Notes: generated by a model from the sequence alone, not told the origin. A DNA stretch of 47,839 nucleotides from Caldilineaceae bacterium (GCA_022827195.1 JAJDTL010000017.1:1-47839); one strand, 5' to 3'; shown: positions 8,151 to 20,213, counted from the stretch's first letter. Numbers and translations are program-made.

Positions 8151-9902
8151 CTACCGCCCGCCCTCCATCTCCAAAACCGTGCGCGCCAGCTGGCCGAAGA
8201 CCCATCCAGGCCGGCCGCCAATGTCTATCCGCCACCAGCTCCCGACCGCGTTCCTGCCGCTGACAGGATAGCGGTAGCCGGGCAGTGTCGTATCTACGAC
8301 AGGGTAACGGGCGTCGGGGCCGTCGTACACGTTCATGCTGCGGCTGAATGTCAGCTCCGCCTCGGTATCCGGCAGCAACGGCGGCAGCGGAAAGCCCGTC
8401 ACGACCGGCACGCTCCCGGGATTGACCGGCGTAACCAGGTCGCCAAAAACCCACCCGGGGCGGCCGTCATGGTCTATCTGCCACCAGTCGCCGGCCGAAT
8501 TCTTGCCGGTGATCGTATACTGCTGCCCGGGCGAGGCAGAGCCGATGATCGGGTAGCTGATGTCCGGCCCGCCGCGCACGTTCATCCCCCAATTGACCGT
8601 TATCGTCGCCGCCGCAATCTGCAGCAGCGGCGGATTCGGAAAATCGATGACCGCTACCTGCACATTCCCGGCATCGACCGCAGTCACCAGCTCGGCGTAC
8701 ACCCACCCCGGCCGGCCATGATCGTCGATTTGCAGCCAGTCTCCCTCTTCGCTCCTGCCTGTGATCAGATACTGCTGTCCGGGTACAACCACGTCGATGA
8801 TCGGGTTGCTGGCGCCCGGCCCGCTGCGCACGTTCACCCGCCTCTCGATCATCGCCACCGGCACGGCTGCCGGCGCGTCCGGCAGATTGGCGGCCATCAA
8901 ATGGTCCGAAACCCAGCCCGGCTGACCCCCATGGCTGATCCGCCACCACGCCCCCGTAACATCCCGCTCGATGACAGAGAACGGGCTCCCGGCAACGACC
9001 TCGCCAATCACGGGGCTGAATGGGGCCGGCCCCGCATGGACCTGAAGCGCCCAGTCGGTAAACGCAACCGGCCCCGCCGCGGGTTCCGGTGCCTCGCCGT
9101 ATGCCCACTGCACGCGTCGCACCATCTCTTCAAACAGCGGCTCCAACAGAGCAAACTGCTCGCCAGGCGCCGAAAATGTCAGCACAAGCACGAGCTCGCC
9201 GTCTGGCGACATCAGGGCTACCTGCCAGCCCGCTGTCCTTGCGCCCGTCAGCACCGACTGCGAAACGGATCGCGCGGGAACGCCGCCCCGGAACCGGACC
9301 GAAACCGCCTCTTCCCTGTTTGGCCGCAACCGGGTGACCAGCTCGAGGCTGTCCACGTCGGTCCCGGTCTGCCGCTCCAACCGCGCGGCCGCACCCCAGC
9401 CGAACTGGTACAGCGTCAAGCCGTTCGAAGGGACAATCTCGACGGCGAACTGGTTAACATGCAGCAGGTCGGTGTAAAACTGCGGGGAAACATAGCCAAT
9501 GCCGATCAGCGAGTCCGGTTGCCCGCTGGACTGCAGCTGCATCAGCAGGCCCGTAAGCGCTGCCCTGGCCTGCTCCGCCACCCCGTCCGTCAACATCCAA
9601 ACCTGCACGTCCTCGACGAACTGCCACCCAGGAGGACTGAATATGGTCAGCCCAAGCCCGGCGTCGTCGAAAATCTGCCAGTCAGCCAAGACCCCGCCCT
9701 CCGCCAAACCCAATAGCGGAGGGATTATCGGGCCGCTCTCGTCCGGCGAGGGCACCGCAGTGCCGGGGGGACTCTGAGATGGGTGGCTGATCGCGTCCTT
9801 GCTCGAATGGGGTGCGTGATGGTACGAAAGGTGAGAGGCTGTCCCATTGGACCAGCCCAGACAGAAGAGGCACAATGGCAACAGGCAGAGGATGCCACGC
9901 AT
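8151..9902 (-). CDS. Secreted protein with PsbP-like domain and four SH3b repeats
   Basis: A 583-residue exported protein. ATG 9902 has an AAGGAA ribosome site and gives a clean signal peptide (MRGILCLLPLCLFCLGW). Residues 72-268 form the same domain as in the neighbouring lipoprotein (FSPPGWQFV ... WQVALMSPDGELVLVLTF). Four bacterial SH3 repeats follow at about 284-336, 351-406, 435-490 and 519-573, each with the NVRSGPG...YPIIG...WWQI...GRPGWV pattern. SH3b domains usually bind cell-wall or other surface polymers, so a surface-attached role is likely (inference). It lies 60 bases downstream of the paralogous lipoprotein gene and is probably cotranscribed with it. Confidence 0.85.
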   Translation of the reverse strand: MRGILCLLPLCLFCLGWSNGTASHLSYHHAPHSSKDAISHPSQSPPGTAVPSPDESGPIIPPLLGLAEGGVLADWQIFDDAGLGLTIFSPPGWQFVEDVQVWMLTDGVAEQARAALTGLLMQLQSSGQPDSLIGIGYVSPQFYTDLLHVNQFAVEIVPSNGLTLYQFGWGAAARLERQTGTDVDSLELVTRLRPNREEAVSVRFRGGVPARSVSQSVLTGARTAGWQVALMSPDGELVLVLTFSAPGEQFALLEPLFEEMVRRVQWAYGEAPEPAAGPVAFTDWALQVHAGPAPFSPVIGEVVAGSPFSVIERDVTGAWWRISHGGQPGWVSDHLMAANLPDAPAAVPVAMIERRVNVRSGPGASNPIIDVVVPGQQYLITGRSEEGDWLQIDDHGRPGWVYAELVTAVDAGNVQVAVIDFPNPPLLQIAAATITVNWGMNVRGGPDISYPIIGSASPGQQYTITGKNSAGDWWQIDHDGRPGWVFGDLVTPVNPGSVPVVTGFPLPPLLPDTEAELTFSRSMNVYDGPDARYPVVDTTLPGYRYPVSGRNAVGSWWRIDIGGRPGWVFGQLARTVLEMEGGR

Positions 9903-9962
9903 ATATGCTTCCTTACCCCTGCAGTTCGTGGATCGAAAACGCCAGGCGCCGCACATCAAGGT

Positions 9963-10766
9963 CTACTCAAACCAGTGCACACGCTGCACGACCTCGCCCA
10001 GCAGCGGCTCAAGCGCCGCGAAATCTTCGCTGAGGATACCGAAAGTCAAGAGCAGCACCGTCGCTCCGTCCGGCGACAGCAACCCGACCTGCCACGAAAC
10101 GATCTCCGCATCCGGCAAATTGTAGAGTGCGCCATCCATGCGAGACAGGATCGATAGCGCCTCCGCACCTTCGGGCCGCATACCGGCGACCACCTCCGCG
10201 CTCTCCACCTCGATCCCCTCGATCGCGTCCAGCTGGGCGGCGCTGAATTTTGCCATCAGCGGCAGGGGCAAACCTCCGGACGAAACGGCGATCACGTTGA
10301 CATTGTTAAGAAACTCAAGGTCGCGGGCACCTCCGCTGTCAACCTGAAACCCCATACCGACGAACAGATCCCCCTGCTGCTGCATTACGTTGACAATGTA
10401 CGCCAGCAGCTCCTGGATCTCATCGCTGCCTGCCAGTTCGCCTGCTTCGGCGAAAAAGTCTGACAGTTCCTGGTCCGAGGGATCGACGAAAATCCATCCC
10501 GGCGGGACGGCAATCGACAGCCCGCGCCCCTCGTCAACAAACGTCTCCCACTCATCAGAGACCGTGGGCACGGCCGCGACGGTTGGCTCCGGCGTAGGTG
10601 TGGCCGTAGGCTCAGGCGTGGGTGTGGCGGTCGGTTCCGGTGAAGGCGTGGCGGTAGGCGCCAGCGCGGCGGTTTCCGTAGACTCCGGCTGGATCGGCAC
10701 GCAACCGGCCGCGAAGAAGGCCGCACAGACAAACGCAAACGTGATCAAGCGGTAGGTTTTCGCCAC
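9963..10766 (-). CDS. Lipoprotein with Thr-Pro-rich linker and PsbP-like domain
   Basis: A 267-residue lipoprotein. Starting at GTG 10766 (AGGGAG ribosome site eight bases upstream), the signal peptide ends in the lipobox FAAGC with Cys22. A spacer made of repeated TPTPEP units (residues about 37-62) leads to a globular domain at about 70-267 (VPPGWIFVDPSDQELSDFF ... WQVGLLSPDGATVLLLTF ... VVQRVHWF). That domain is shared with the SH3b protein downstream and with the pseudogene at 7450. The linker is encoded by a 24-bp tandem repeat. An upstream ATG at 10817 would bury the signal peptide. The domain resembles PsbP/DUF1795-type folds, but I cannot name a ligand. Confidence 0.82.
   Translation of the reverse strand: MAKTYRLITFAFVCAAFFAAGCVPIQPESTETAALAPTATPSPEPTATPTPEPTATPTPEPTVAAVPTVSDEWETFVDEGRGLSIAVPPGWIFVDPSDQELSDFFAEAGELAGSDEIQELLAYIVNVMQQQGDLFVGMGFQVDSGGARDLEFLNNVNVIAVSSGGLPLPLMAKFSAAQLDAIEGIEVESAEVVAGMRPEGAEALSILSRMDGALYNLPDAEIVSWQVGLLSPDGATVLLLTFGILSEDFAALEPLLGEVVQRVHWFE
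10585..10656. repeat. Three 24-bp tandem repeats in the lipoprotein linker
   Basis: Units 10585-10608, 10609-10632 and 10633-10656 are imperfect copies that encode the TPTPEPTA-type spacer on the minus strand. This is coding repeat, not CRISPR; copy number could vary between strains. Confidence 0.7.
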
Positions 10767-10836
10767 GCACCCCACTCCCTTATCCCTTGACAACCGTAGC
10801 CTCCACTTCGAACCCACGTCTCAAGGACTACCAAAT

Positions 10837-10858
10837 ACTGGAAACGAAAAACTGAAAA

Positions 10859-10873
<15 letters not shown>
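10837..10873. repeat. Intergenic CTGAAAACTAGAAACTG-type repeat overlapping the end of uvrA
   Basis: The core CTGAAAACTAGAAACTG recurs in this window near 44755, 46572 and 47617/47679. Here it overlaps the 3' end of uvrA: read on the minus strand, AGT-TTC-TAG inside the repeat supplies the last two residues and the stop codon. Confidence 0.7.
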
Positions 10874-13819
<2,946 letters not shown>

Positions 13820-13906
13820 GCCGCCTCCAGCCGTTCGCTGTCGTCAGACTCCCTTTGCCGGACACCTGTTCCGAGGTGCCCGCCCTGACCAATCGCGCAG
13901 ATTTCT

Positions 13907-13918
13907 GAACAAATGTTC
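13907..13918 (-). promoter_or_regulatory. LexA (SOS) box of uvrA
   Basis: GAACAAATGTTC matches GAAC-N4-GTTC perfectly. It lies just downstream of a candidate minus-strand promoter (TGGACG, 17 bp, TAAGAT at about 13928-13956), so LexA would block initiation. It matches the site before recA. Confidence 0.82.
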
Positions 13919-14123
13919 TCGACGCGGCTATCTTATCATCCGCGGCCGCATTCGTCCACAAGTAGAGTGACTATTCTACCAAAACGGCGTGTCAGTTGAG
14001 AAAGTATAGGGCCTTAGGGGGCGGCCATGCAGAATGGGGCGGCTTCCAACCGCTCAGCGGGGCGATTACTCTGGAGATGACGCGCCTTTCGGCGGCGCGC
14101 GCGTGGAGGACGGGCGCATTCAA

Positions 14124-14169
14124 AGCCCGGCAGGAGCGGATGGTCCGAAATCTGTCGAACTGCCGGGCT
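14124..14169 (-). terminator. Hairpin downstream of the Nudix operon
   Basis: AGCCCGGCAG (14124-14133) and CTGCCGGGCT (14160-14169) are perfect 10-bp arms. Read on the minus strand the stem is followed by a short TTT, as expected for a weak Rho-independent terminator of the operon ending at 14246. No gene is visible in the rest of 13957-14245. Confidence 0.5.
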
Positions 14170-14245
14170 GGGCAATTTGCCTACGATCCCCATACGAACG
14201 GCCCCGGAGCGTGACAGAGAGCGCGAAAATCGGATATACCCCGCC

Positions 14246-14947
14246 TCATTCCGCCCTTTCCACGCCTCCGCCGTGCTGCCACGTCGGCCCCGGTTCCTGT
14301 CGCGGCCTGTCATAGAAGGGCGTCAAGCCTGGGTCGTTCAGCCATTGAAACGCGAAGCGAATACGCGCCGGATGCGCCTCGTGCAGCGCATCCCAAGGCA
14401 CCTCTTGCGCCGCATACCAGCCCACGTCGAGTGTCTCCCGGGTGACGACGGCGGTCCCCTCGACGTACCGTGCGGCGAACAGTAGGCAGTAGAGATGGTC
14501 CAGCCCTTGACCGCCATGGTAGTTGTTGTCGAAGACGCCGAGCAGGGCGGTCAATTCCACACGGCAGCCGGTCTCCTCCCACACCTCGCGCACCGCGCCT
14601 TCGCCCGGCAGCTCGCCCACCTCGCACCAGCCGCCCGGCAGCGCCCAACGCCCGTTGTCGCCGCGTTGAATCAGCAGAATGCGCCCATCGCCGTCAAAGA
14701 CCGCCGTATCCACCACCGCGTACGGCGTAAGATAGTGCCTTTCTTCCAGGAATCCGCGCCGGATCTCCGGTAGCGGACGCCCGTCCACCAGAGCGGTCAA
14801 CGTCGCGCTCAACTCCAGCATCTGCTCGAGGCTCTCGATCTCATAGGCGTTCCGGGCGTAGCGAAGACCCCGGTTACAAGTGGCCCGCAGCTTGCCGGCA
14901 GTGTGGAGGATCGTCTCTTCCGGGGACCTCTCATCTGCCGCGCTCAC
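14246..14947 (-). CDS. Nudix hydrolase with N-terminal NUDIX helper domain
   Basis: A 233-residue cytoplasmic protein. The Nudix box GWCEVGELPGEGAVREVWEE, followed by TG, is complete with all metal-binding Glu residues, so it should be active on a nucleoside diphosphate derivative. The first 65 residues form the helical N-terminal domain found before YjhB-like Nudix enzymes (ADP-ribose or related sugar nucleotides; substrate not certain). The GTG start at 14947 overlaps the TGA of the upstream oxidoreductase by four bases (GTGA), showing translational coupling. It is the last gene of the M20 peptidase/oxidoreductase/Nudix operon. Confidence 0.88.
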   Translation of the reverse strand: MSAADERSPEETILHTAGKLRATCNRGLRYARNAYEIESLEQMLELSATLTALVDGRPLPEIRRGFLEERHYLTPYAVVDTAVFDGDGRILLIQRGDNGRWALPGGWCEVGELPGEGAVREVWEETGCRVELTALLGVFDNNYHGGQGLDHLYCLLFAARYVEGTAVVTRETLDVGWYAAQEVPWDALHEAHPARIRFAFQWLNDPGLTPFYDRPRQEPGPTWQHGGGVERAE

Positions 14948-16173
14948 GCAGGCTGCTCCAGCTCGCGCCGTGATTGCAGCGGCTTGGCGGCAGCCTTTTC
15001 CGGCATCACGACTTCATAAGGTTGCCGGTTGTTGGCCGATTCGCGCGCCCAGAGGCAGGTCAAAGCGCTGAGGATTCCCGCTTTGATCGGGCTGCGCGAG
15101 GGCCGCCGGTCGCGCATCGCCATCAGAAAGTCGAAAGACAGCTCGCGGTCGCCGCCGAAATGGGGCATGGCGCCGCTGAAGTCGATCGTCTCTACCACCG
15201 GTGACGTGTGGCTGAAAATCTTGATCTGGTTCTGGTTCCAGTCGAACTCAATGATGCCGCGGTAGCCGTAGAGGCGGGCGCCGCGGCGCGCCGCGCGATA
15301 GCGCGTAAAGAAGTTCTGTGTGTAGCTGACCTGGACGCCGCTTTCATACTCCAACATGCAGCTGCCCATGTCCTGCAGCTCGATCCCTTCCGAAAAGACA
15401 CAGAACTGGTCGTCGCGGTAGACCGCCTCCTCGGCAAAGCGGACGCGCCCGCCTTCAAAGCCGGTACGAAAGCGCACGAACGGGCTCTCCGGGCAGCTCT
15501 CCTGCTCCGGGCAATCCTTGCACTGCAGGTCGAACGGTTTGTCGCCGCCGAAAACCCTGCGCGCGTTCATTGCGCTGATCCAGCGCGGGCGCGCCTCCAG
15601 CAGGTAGTTGATATAGTCGACGTCGTGCGTGAACTTCTGCAGCCACAGCCCACCGTTCAGCTCGTAGTTGCGGTACCAGCTCTTGAAATAGACGCTGCCG
15701 TAACCCACGTCGTTGAAGGCGACAACCTGCTCAATGCTGCCGACCTGGTCGGATGCAATGATCTCGCGCACCTTCTGGGCGATCGGGCTGAGCCGCAGCG
15801 GAAACGAGACCACCGTCGGCGCCGCGTGGTCCCGGTAGACCGCCTCCAGGCGCCGCACTTCGTCGAACGTGATCGCGACCGGCTTCTCCAAGAAGAGAGG
15901 CAGCCCCGTCGGCGCGACCTTGAGGGCCATCTCCGTGTGCAGATTACAGCGCGTGCCGATCATGATCCCATCCAGCTCGCCGGCTGCGGCCAGCAGCTCG
16001 TCGGCAGTCGCGTAAAAGCGGGCGTCGGCGAGAAAGGGATCGTTGATCGCCCGGATCTCATCGCCGCGCGGGTCAGCCACGGCTGTCACGCGGTAGGGAA
16101 TGTCGAAGATTTCCAGCCCTTTGGCCATGCTGGCGATGCGGCGGCCGTATCCGATGATGCCTATGCGTAGCAT
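14944..16173 (-). CDS. Gfo/Idh/MocA family oxidoreductase
   Basis: A 409-residue NAD(P)-dependent oxidoreductase. The N-terminal Rossmann fold opens MLRIGIIGYGRRIASMAKG and contains the LEKPVAITFDE motif (EKP, typical of the family). A large C-terminal domain includes a Cys-rich insert (CKDCPEQESCPESPF) that may bind a metal. The ATG at 16173 has AAAGGAACG upstream. The stop overlaps the Nudix start, and the M20 peptidase gene ends 11 bases upstream, so the three form an operon. The substrate is likely a sugar or inositol derivative (family knowledge). The frame is open for more than 100 codons upstream, but that part is antisense-like shadow of the peptidase gene. Confidence 0.9.
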   Translation of the reverse strand: MLRIGIIGYGRRIASMAKGLEIFDIPYRVTAVADPRGDEIRAINDPFLADARFYATADELLAAAGELDGIMIGTRCNLHTEMALKVAPTGLPLFLEKPVAITFDEVRRLEAVYRDHAAPTVVSFPLRLSPIAQKVREIIASDQVGSIEQVVAFNDVGYGSVYFKSWYRNYELNGGLWLQKFTHDVDYINYLLEARPRWISAMNARRVFGGDKPFDLQCKDCPEQESCPESPFVRFRTGFEGGRVRFAEEAVYRDDQFCVFSEGIELQDMGSCMLEYESGVQVSYTQNFFTRYRAARRGARLYGYRGIIEFDWNQNQIKIFSHTSPVVETIDFSGAMPHFGGDRELSFDFLMAMRDRRPSRSPIKAGILSALTCLWARESANNRQPYEVVMPEKAAAKPLQSRRELEQPA

Positions 16174-16184
16174 GTTCGTTCCTT

Positions 16185-17579
16185 TCAACTGTGGGTGCCG
16201 AGGTAAGCCAGCACAGCCGCCCCCGTACGGATGCCGGCGATGAAGCGTTCGACCTCCAGGTTCTCGTTCGGTGCGTGATTGGCCTCGTCGTGGTTGGCGT
16301 AAGGCGTCGTGAAGGAGGGGACGCCGAGTATTTTGGTCCAGGCATAGTCGGGCAGGCTGCCGCCCATCGCCGGGATGAGGAGCGGGTCTTCGCCCTGAGC
16401 CGCGCGAAATGCCTTCTGCAGCGGCTGCGTGTAGGGGGAGTCGAGCGGCGTGCTGGAAGGCTCCATGCCCCCTTGCCGGATCACCTCGACCTCGGGCGCG
16501 TGGCAGCGGACGTGCGCCTCCACCTTGTCCAGAATCTCCTCCACGCTCTGATTCTCCACCAGGCGCATGTCGCACTTGACCGTCGCCTCGCGCGGCAGCA
16601 CCGTCTTGGTGCCCGGGCCGCCGTAGCCGCCGTGGAAACCGTTGATGGTGAAGGTCGGCCAGGCCGCCAGGCGGTCGAAAAAGGGCCGCTCCAGCGGCTC
16701 GTCAAGGCGCGCCAGGCCGGCGCCGGCCATAACCGCCGCCGTATCAACCGGCAGCGCGTCCAGCGCGGCCCGTTCCAGCTCTCCAAGCGGCGCGACGTTG
16801 TCATAAAAGCCGTCGATGATGACTTCACCGCGGCTGTTCTTCATCGTCGCCAGCAGGTGCACCAGCGTCCAGATCGGGTTGGGCGCGACGCCGCCCCAGT
16901 TGCCGGAGTGAAAATCGCGCTCGGCGTGGCGCACGCGCAGCTCGAACGAAGCGATGCCGCGCGGGCCGAACTTGATGCAGGGTTGCCCGCTTTCGTGGAC
17001 TGGACCGTCGGCAGTGATCACCAGGTCGGCGTCGGCGAGCAGATCGCGATGTACCCGCACACAGTCGCTGATATGCGGGCTGCCGATCTCCTCCTCACCT
17101 TCGAGCAGCACAATGACATTGCAGGGCAGGCCGCCGCTAACGGCCAGCCAGGACTCGATCGCCAGCAGCTGGGCCAGATGCTGTCCCTTGTTGTCGCCCA
17201 CGCCGCGACCCCAGATGCGCCCGTCCCGTATCTCCGGCTCAAACGGCGGCGATTCCCAGGCCTCCAGCGGATCGGGCGGCTGTACGTCATAGTGGCCGTA
17301 AAGCAGGACCGTAGGCGCGCCCGGGCTCCGGCAGTTGCGACCGTACACGAACGGCCACCCGCCGCCCGCCAGCAGTTGCGACTCCATGCCCAGCCCCTGC
17401 AGGTAGCCGAGCAGAAATTCGGCCGTCTCTTCGATGCCGACCCCGTGGGCGCTGATGCTGGGCCGGGCGACATAGGCCAGCAGCCGTTCGATATACGCCT
17501 GCCGCTGGCCCTCGACATACGCCAGTACCTGCATCAGCTCAGCGGGGTCGCCGTCTGCGCAGCTATCTTTTTCGGCCAA
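16185..17579 (-). CDS. M20 family metallo-dipeptidase
   Basis: A 464-residue zinc peptidase. Metal ligands are visible: GHYDVQ (His96, Asp98), GVGDNKGQ (bridging Asp129), the catalytic pair EGEEEIGS (Glu162-163), and the C-terminal NHDEANHAPNE. The lid domain contains the usual HSGNWGG motif. The family cleaves dipeptides or deacylates amino acids in the cytoplasm (carnosinase/CNDP-like group). I chose a TTG start at 17579 because a strong GAGGAGG site sits six bases upstream; the longer ATG alternative at 17645 has an Arg-rich unrelated N-terminus. First gene of a three-gene operon. Confidence 0.88.
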   Translation of the reverse strand: MAEKDSCADGDPAELMQVLAYVEGQRQAYIERLLAYVARPSISAHGVGIEETAEFLLGYLQGLGMESQLLAGGGWPFVYGRNCRSPGAPTVLLYGHYDVQPPDPLEAWESPPFEPEIRDGRIWGRGVGDNKGQHLAQLLAIESWLAVSGGLPCNVIVLLEGEEEIGSPHISDCVRVHRDLLADADLVITADGPVHESGQPCIKFGPRGIASFELRVRHAERDFHSGNWGGVAPNPIWTLVHLLATMKNSRGEVIIDGFYDNVAPLGELERAALDALPVDTAAVMAGAGLARLDEPLERPFFDRLAAWPTFTINGFHGGYGGPGTKTVLPREATVKCDMRLVENQSVEEILDKVEAHVRCHAPEVEVIRQGGMEPSSTPLDSPYTQPLQKAFRAAQGEDPLLIPAMGGSLPDYAWTKILGVPSFTTPYANHDEANHAPNENLEVERFIAGIRTGAAVLAYLGTHS

Positions 17580-17681
17580 TCGAATCCTCCTCGATGCGCC
17601 TCTGATTCGCCGGCAGAAGTTGCGCCGGCCGTTTGCGCTTTTCAAAAAAATCTGCTGATATAACCGTGCAAGAATGACCCG

Positions 17682-17709
17682 ATTCTACTGTATGTGCGGA
17701 AGAAATCAA
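17682..17709 (-). promoter_or_regulatory. Candidate promoter of the M20 operon
   Basis: On the minus strand TTGATT (17704-17709), a 16-bp spacer and TAGAAT (17682-17687) lie about 100 bases before the TTG start, between two divergent genes. Confidence 0.4.
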
Positions 17710-17752
17710 CAATCCAGCGGTCAACCGCCGGCCGCGTAGGTGGAGTTGCCAT

Positions 17753-18616
17753 ATGAGACTGGGCGTTGTAGGCATGTTGCCCGCAAATCCGGCTGAGATC
17801 CGCACCCGCCACCTGGCCGCGATCCGCGCGCTGCGGCTGACGGGGGTGGGCCTGTCGATCTCCGCCAAAAACTCGCCGCCGGCCACCGCGCCGATGTGGC
17901 AGCGCGTGCGGCTGCTCTTTGCCGACGAAGGCATCGACATCGTGCAGGTCGGCATCGGCTATCAGGCCTGCCTCTTCGACCCCGACGACGAGGCCCGCTC
18001 CCTCCTGCTCGAAGAGATTCGACGCGGTTTCGGGATCGCCCGCGCGCTCGGCGCCCACGCGGCCCTGATCCGCAGCGGCAGCCTCAGTTCCAATGGCTCC
18101 TACAGCCCCCATCGCGAAAACCACCGGCCGGCCTGCCGCGACCGCCTCCTCGACTCTCTGCGCTGGCTGGCCTCCGTCGCCGAATCCCTCGAACAGACCG
18201 TAGTCGTCGAAACGCACCTCCTGACCATTATGCGCTCGCCCGAGTTCAACCGCGCCGTCATCCGCGACGTCGGCAGCACACGCATGCGGCTGGTCATGGA
18301 CTACGTAAACCATTTCCAGTCCCTGCACCAGGTCTACGACAGCAGGGAGCGGCTGCGCCACATCTTCGATTGCATGGGGCCGGTCAGTGCCATTGGGCAC
18401 TGCAAGGATATCGCGGTGCGCGACGGTTTCGTGCTACACATGGACGAGGAGGTCCCAGGCGAGGGCGAACTGGACCTGGGGACCGCGCTGCGCCTGTGGC
18501 ATGAGGAGCACCCGGACGGCTACATGATGCTCGAACACCTGCCGGACGAGAGCTATCCCCTGGCCGCGGCCAACGTGCATGGAATCCTGGAGAAGGAGAG
18601 GATTCCGGTTTACTAG
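17753..18616 (+). CDS. Sugar phosphate isomerase/epimerase-like TIM-barrel protein
   Basis: A 287-residue xylose isomerase-like TIM barrel. Strand-end acidic or polar residues typical of the metal site are visible: VVVETH (first Glu), MDYVNHFQ (Asp/His), IGHCKDI (His/Asp) and MLEHLPDE (last Glu). The family isomerises or epimerises sugars and inositol derivatives, and genes like it often accompany Gfo/Idh/MocA oxidoreductases, as here. The ATG at 17753 is preceded by GGTGGAG. It is divergent from the M20 operon and convergent with the sulfatase. The substrate is unknown. Confidence 0.85.
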   Translation: MRLGVVGMLPANPAEIRTRHLAAIRALRLTGVGLSISAKNSPPATAPMWQRVRLLFADEGIDIVQVGIGYQACLFDPDDEARSLLLEEIRRGFGIARALGAHAALIRSGSLSSNGSYSPHRENHRPACRDRLLDSLRWLASVAESLEQTVVVETHLLTIMRSPEFNRAVIRDVGSTRMRLVMDYVNHFQSLHQVYDSRERLRHIFDCMGPVSAIGHCKDIAVRDGFVLHMDEEVPGEGELDLGTALRLWHEEHPDGYMMLEHLPDESYPLAAANVHGILEKERIPVY

Positions 18617-18660
18617 CGCCCGCCGTCCAGGACCCGATCGCTGCGTTTCATAGACAACGC

Positions 18661-20127
18661 TTACCTTTCACGGTAACGCCCGGCCTCCGCCAGCGTCGGG
18701 CTTATGGGTCGCCCGACCTCAAGATTCCCTTTCTGCACATATCCCTCTTCGCGGCCATCGAGTTCCGAGATCAGACGCCCGCGCCAGTAGGCAACCCGCT
18801 CTGGACGCGCGGCCGCCAGATCGTGTAGTTCAGTAGGGTCTTCCTGCAGGTCAAAGAGGAGTTCACGGCCCGTCTGGCTGTACCAGATGTACTTCTCCCT
18901 GCCGTCGGTCAGCCACTGGTTGGAGTCCTCCTGCATGAAATGCTCACCGTGCAGGTATTCGCGCCAGCCGCCGGTTTCGCCGCGCGTGAGCGGCAGGATG
19001 CTGCGACCGTCGACGTGCGACGGCACATCGCGTCCAGCCAGGTCGCAGAACGTCGGCAGCAGGTCGCGCAACTCGACGACCTGCTGCACCTGCCGCAACG
19101 GCTCATCCGCCCGCCGGCTTCGATGGTGCGGATTGCCCGGACGCGGCAGCCGCAGTATGAACGGCAGACGCGCCGAACTGTCGAACGGATAGCCCTTGGC
19201 CACGTGGTTGTGGTCGTAAAGCATCTCGCCGTGGTCCGCTGTGAAAACGATGGCCGTATCGTCGAGCAGGCCGTTCTCGAAAAGGGCCTGGAAGACGCGG
19301 TTAAGACTGTAGTCGATGTGGCTGATCTGCGCGTAATAGGCGCGGCGGGCGTAGTCGCGCTGCGCTGCATCGGTCGGGATCGGGCTGTCCAGCCCTCGCA
19401 CCGGCAGGCTGTCCGGCGCCCAGTCGCCCATCACCGGGTCGGGCAGCGGCTTGCTCAGGTAACGGTCGAGAAAATCCCGCGGCGGATCCAGCGGCGGGTG
19501 CGGCCGGTGGTAGGAGAGCATCAGGAAGAAGGGCTTGGTCGGGTCGCGACGGCGCAGGAAGTCGATACCCATCGTCGTGACCCAGCTGGTCGGGTGCAGC
19601 ATCTCGTCGTAAACCCAGGGACGGGCAGCGTAGCCGTTGCAGCCGACGCCGGTGTCGATGTAGTCGGCCTCAGGCCCCAGCCGCTCGCGCAGCCAGGGCG
19701 TGTAGTCGTCGACCAGCCCGCAGTCGTCCCGCTTCGAGCGCTCGCGGTGCAAATAGCCGTCGTGCAGCACGACGTTGTGGAAGCCCATCAGGTTGCGCGA
19801 CGGATGCGTGTGCATCTTGCCAACGCACTGCGTATGGTAGCCGGCTTCGGCCAGCAGGCCGGGCATCGTGCAGTCGTAATGCCAGTCGATCCGATCGTTG
19901 TAGCCGACGAAGCCGGTGTGGCGCTGGTTCAGTCCGGTGAATATCGTCGCGCGCGCCGGCACACAGGTGGGCGTGGCCGCGTAGGCCTGGGTGAAGTTAT
20001 AACCCTCGCAGGCCAGCCGGTCGAGATGGGGCGTCTCCGCCACAGGATGGCCGGTCAGGCTGAGCGCGTCCGCGCGCCACTGGTCGACACAGATGAACAG
20101 TATATTCGGGCGATTGTCGGTTGGCAT
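18661..20127 (-). CDS. Sulfatase (formylglycine type)
   Basis: A 488-residue alkaline-phosphatase-superfamily enzyme. The sulfatase signature CVPAR (Cys55-Arg59, within TPTCVPARATIFTGL) is intact; that Cys would be converted to formylglycine. Metal ligands include Asp15 (ICVDQWRAD) and the DHGE region (VFTADHGEMLYDH). There is no signal peptide, so it may act in the cytoplasm on imported sulfated sugars or esters. The ATG at 20127 has AGGA upstream. Two perfect palindromes in the 110 bases before the start suggest substrate-controlled repression. It is convergent with the isomerase-like gene. Confidence 0.9.
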   Translation of the reverse strand: MPTDNRPNILFICVDQWRADALSLTGHPVAETPHLDRLACEGYNFTQAYAATPTCVPARATIFTGLNQRHTGFVGYNDRIDWHYDCTMPGLLAEAGYHTQCVGKMHTHPSRNLMGFHNVVLHDGYLHRERSKRDDCGLVDDYTPWLRERLGPEADYIDTGVGCNGYAARPWVYDEMLHPTSWVTTMGIDFLRRRDPTKPFFLMLSYHRPHPPLDPPRDFLDRYLSKPLPDPVMGDWAPDSLPVRGLDSPIPTDAAQRDYARRAYYAQISHIDYSLNRVFQALFENGLLDDTAIVFTADHGEMLYDHNHVAKGYPFDSSARLPFILRLPRPGNPHHRSRRADEPLRQVQQVVELRDLLPTFCDLAGRDVPSHVDGRSILPLTRGETGGWREYLHGEHFMQEDSNQWLTDGREKYIWYSQTGRELLFDLQEDPTELHDLAAARPERVAYWRGRLISELDGREEGYVQKGNLEVGRPISPTLAEAGRYRER

Positions 20128-20196
20128 TGATTTTTTCCTGTTGCTTTTTGCGCGAGGGCGGTCGAGGCGCTTGAGCAGCGTGTGCCCGTTAACTGA

Positions 20197-20213
20197 TCAC
20201 CAGATTCTGGTGA
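20197..20213. promoter_or_regulatory. 17-bp palindrome upstream of the sulfatase
   Basis: TCACCAGATTCTGGTGA has perfect 8-bp arms around one central base, 70 bases before the sulfatase start and overlapping the expected -10 region. It looks like a dimeric repressor site. No regulator gene is next to it. Confidence 0.5.

Noticed and set aside
10585..10656. Possible CRISPR-like repeats
   Set aside because: Units are contiguous 24-bp imperfect repeats without spacers and encode a Thr-Pro linker in frame.
16191..17663. Plus-strand open frame opposite the M20 peptidase
   Set aside because: The minus strand has intact metal ligands and a good ribosome site; the plus frame is composition-driven.
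18940..20130. Plus-strand open frame opposite the sulfatase
   Set aside because: The sulfatase signature on the minus strand is decisive; the other frame has no features.
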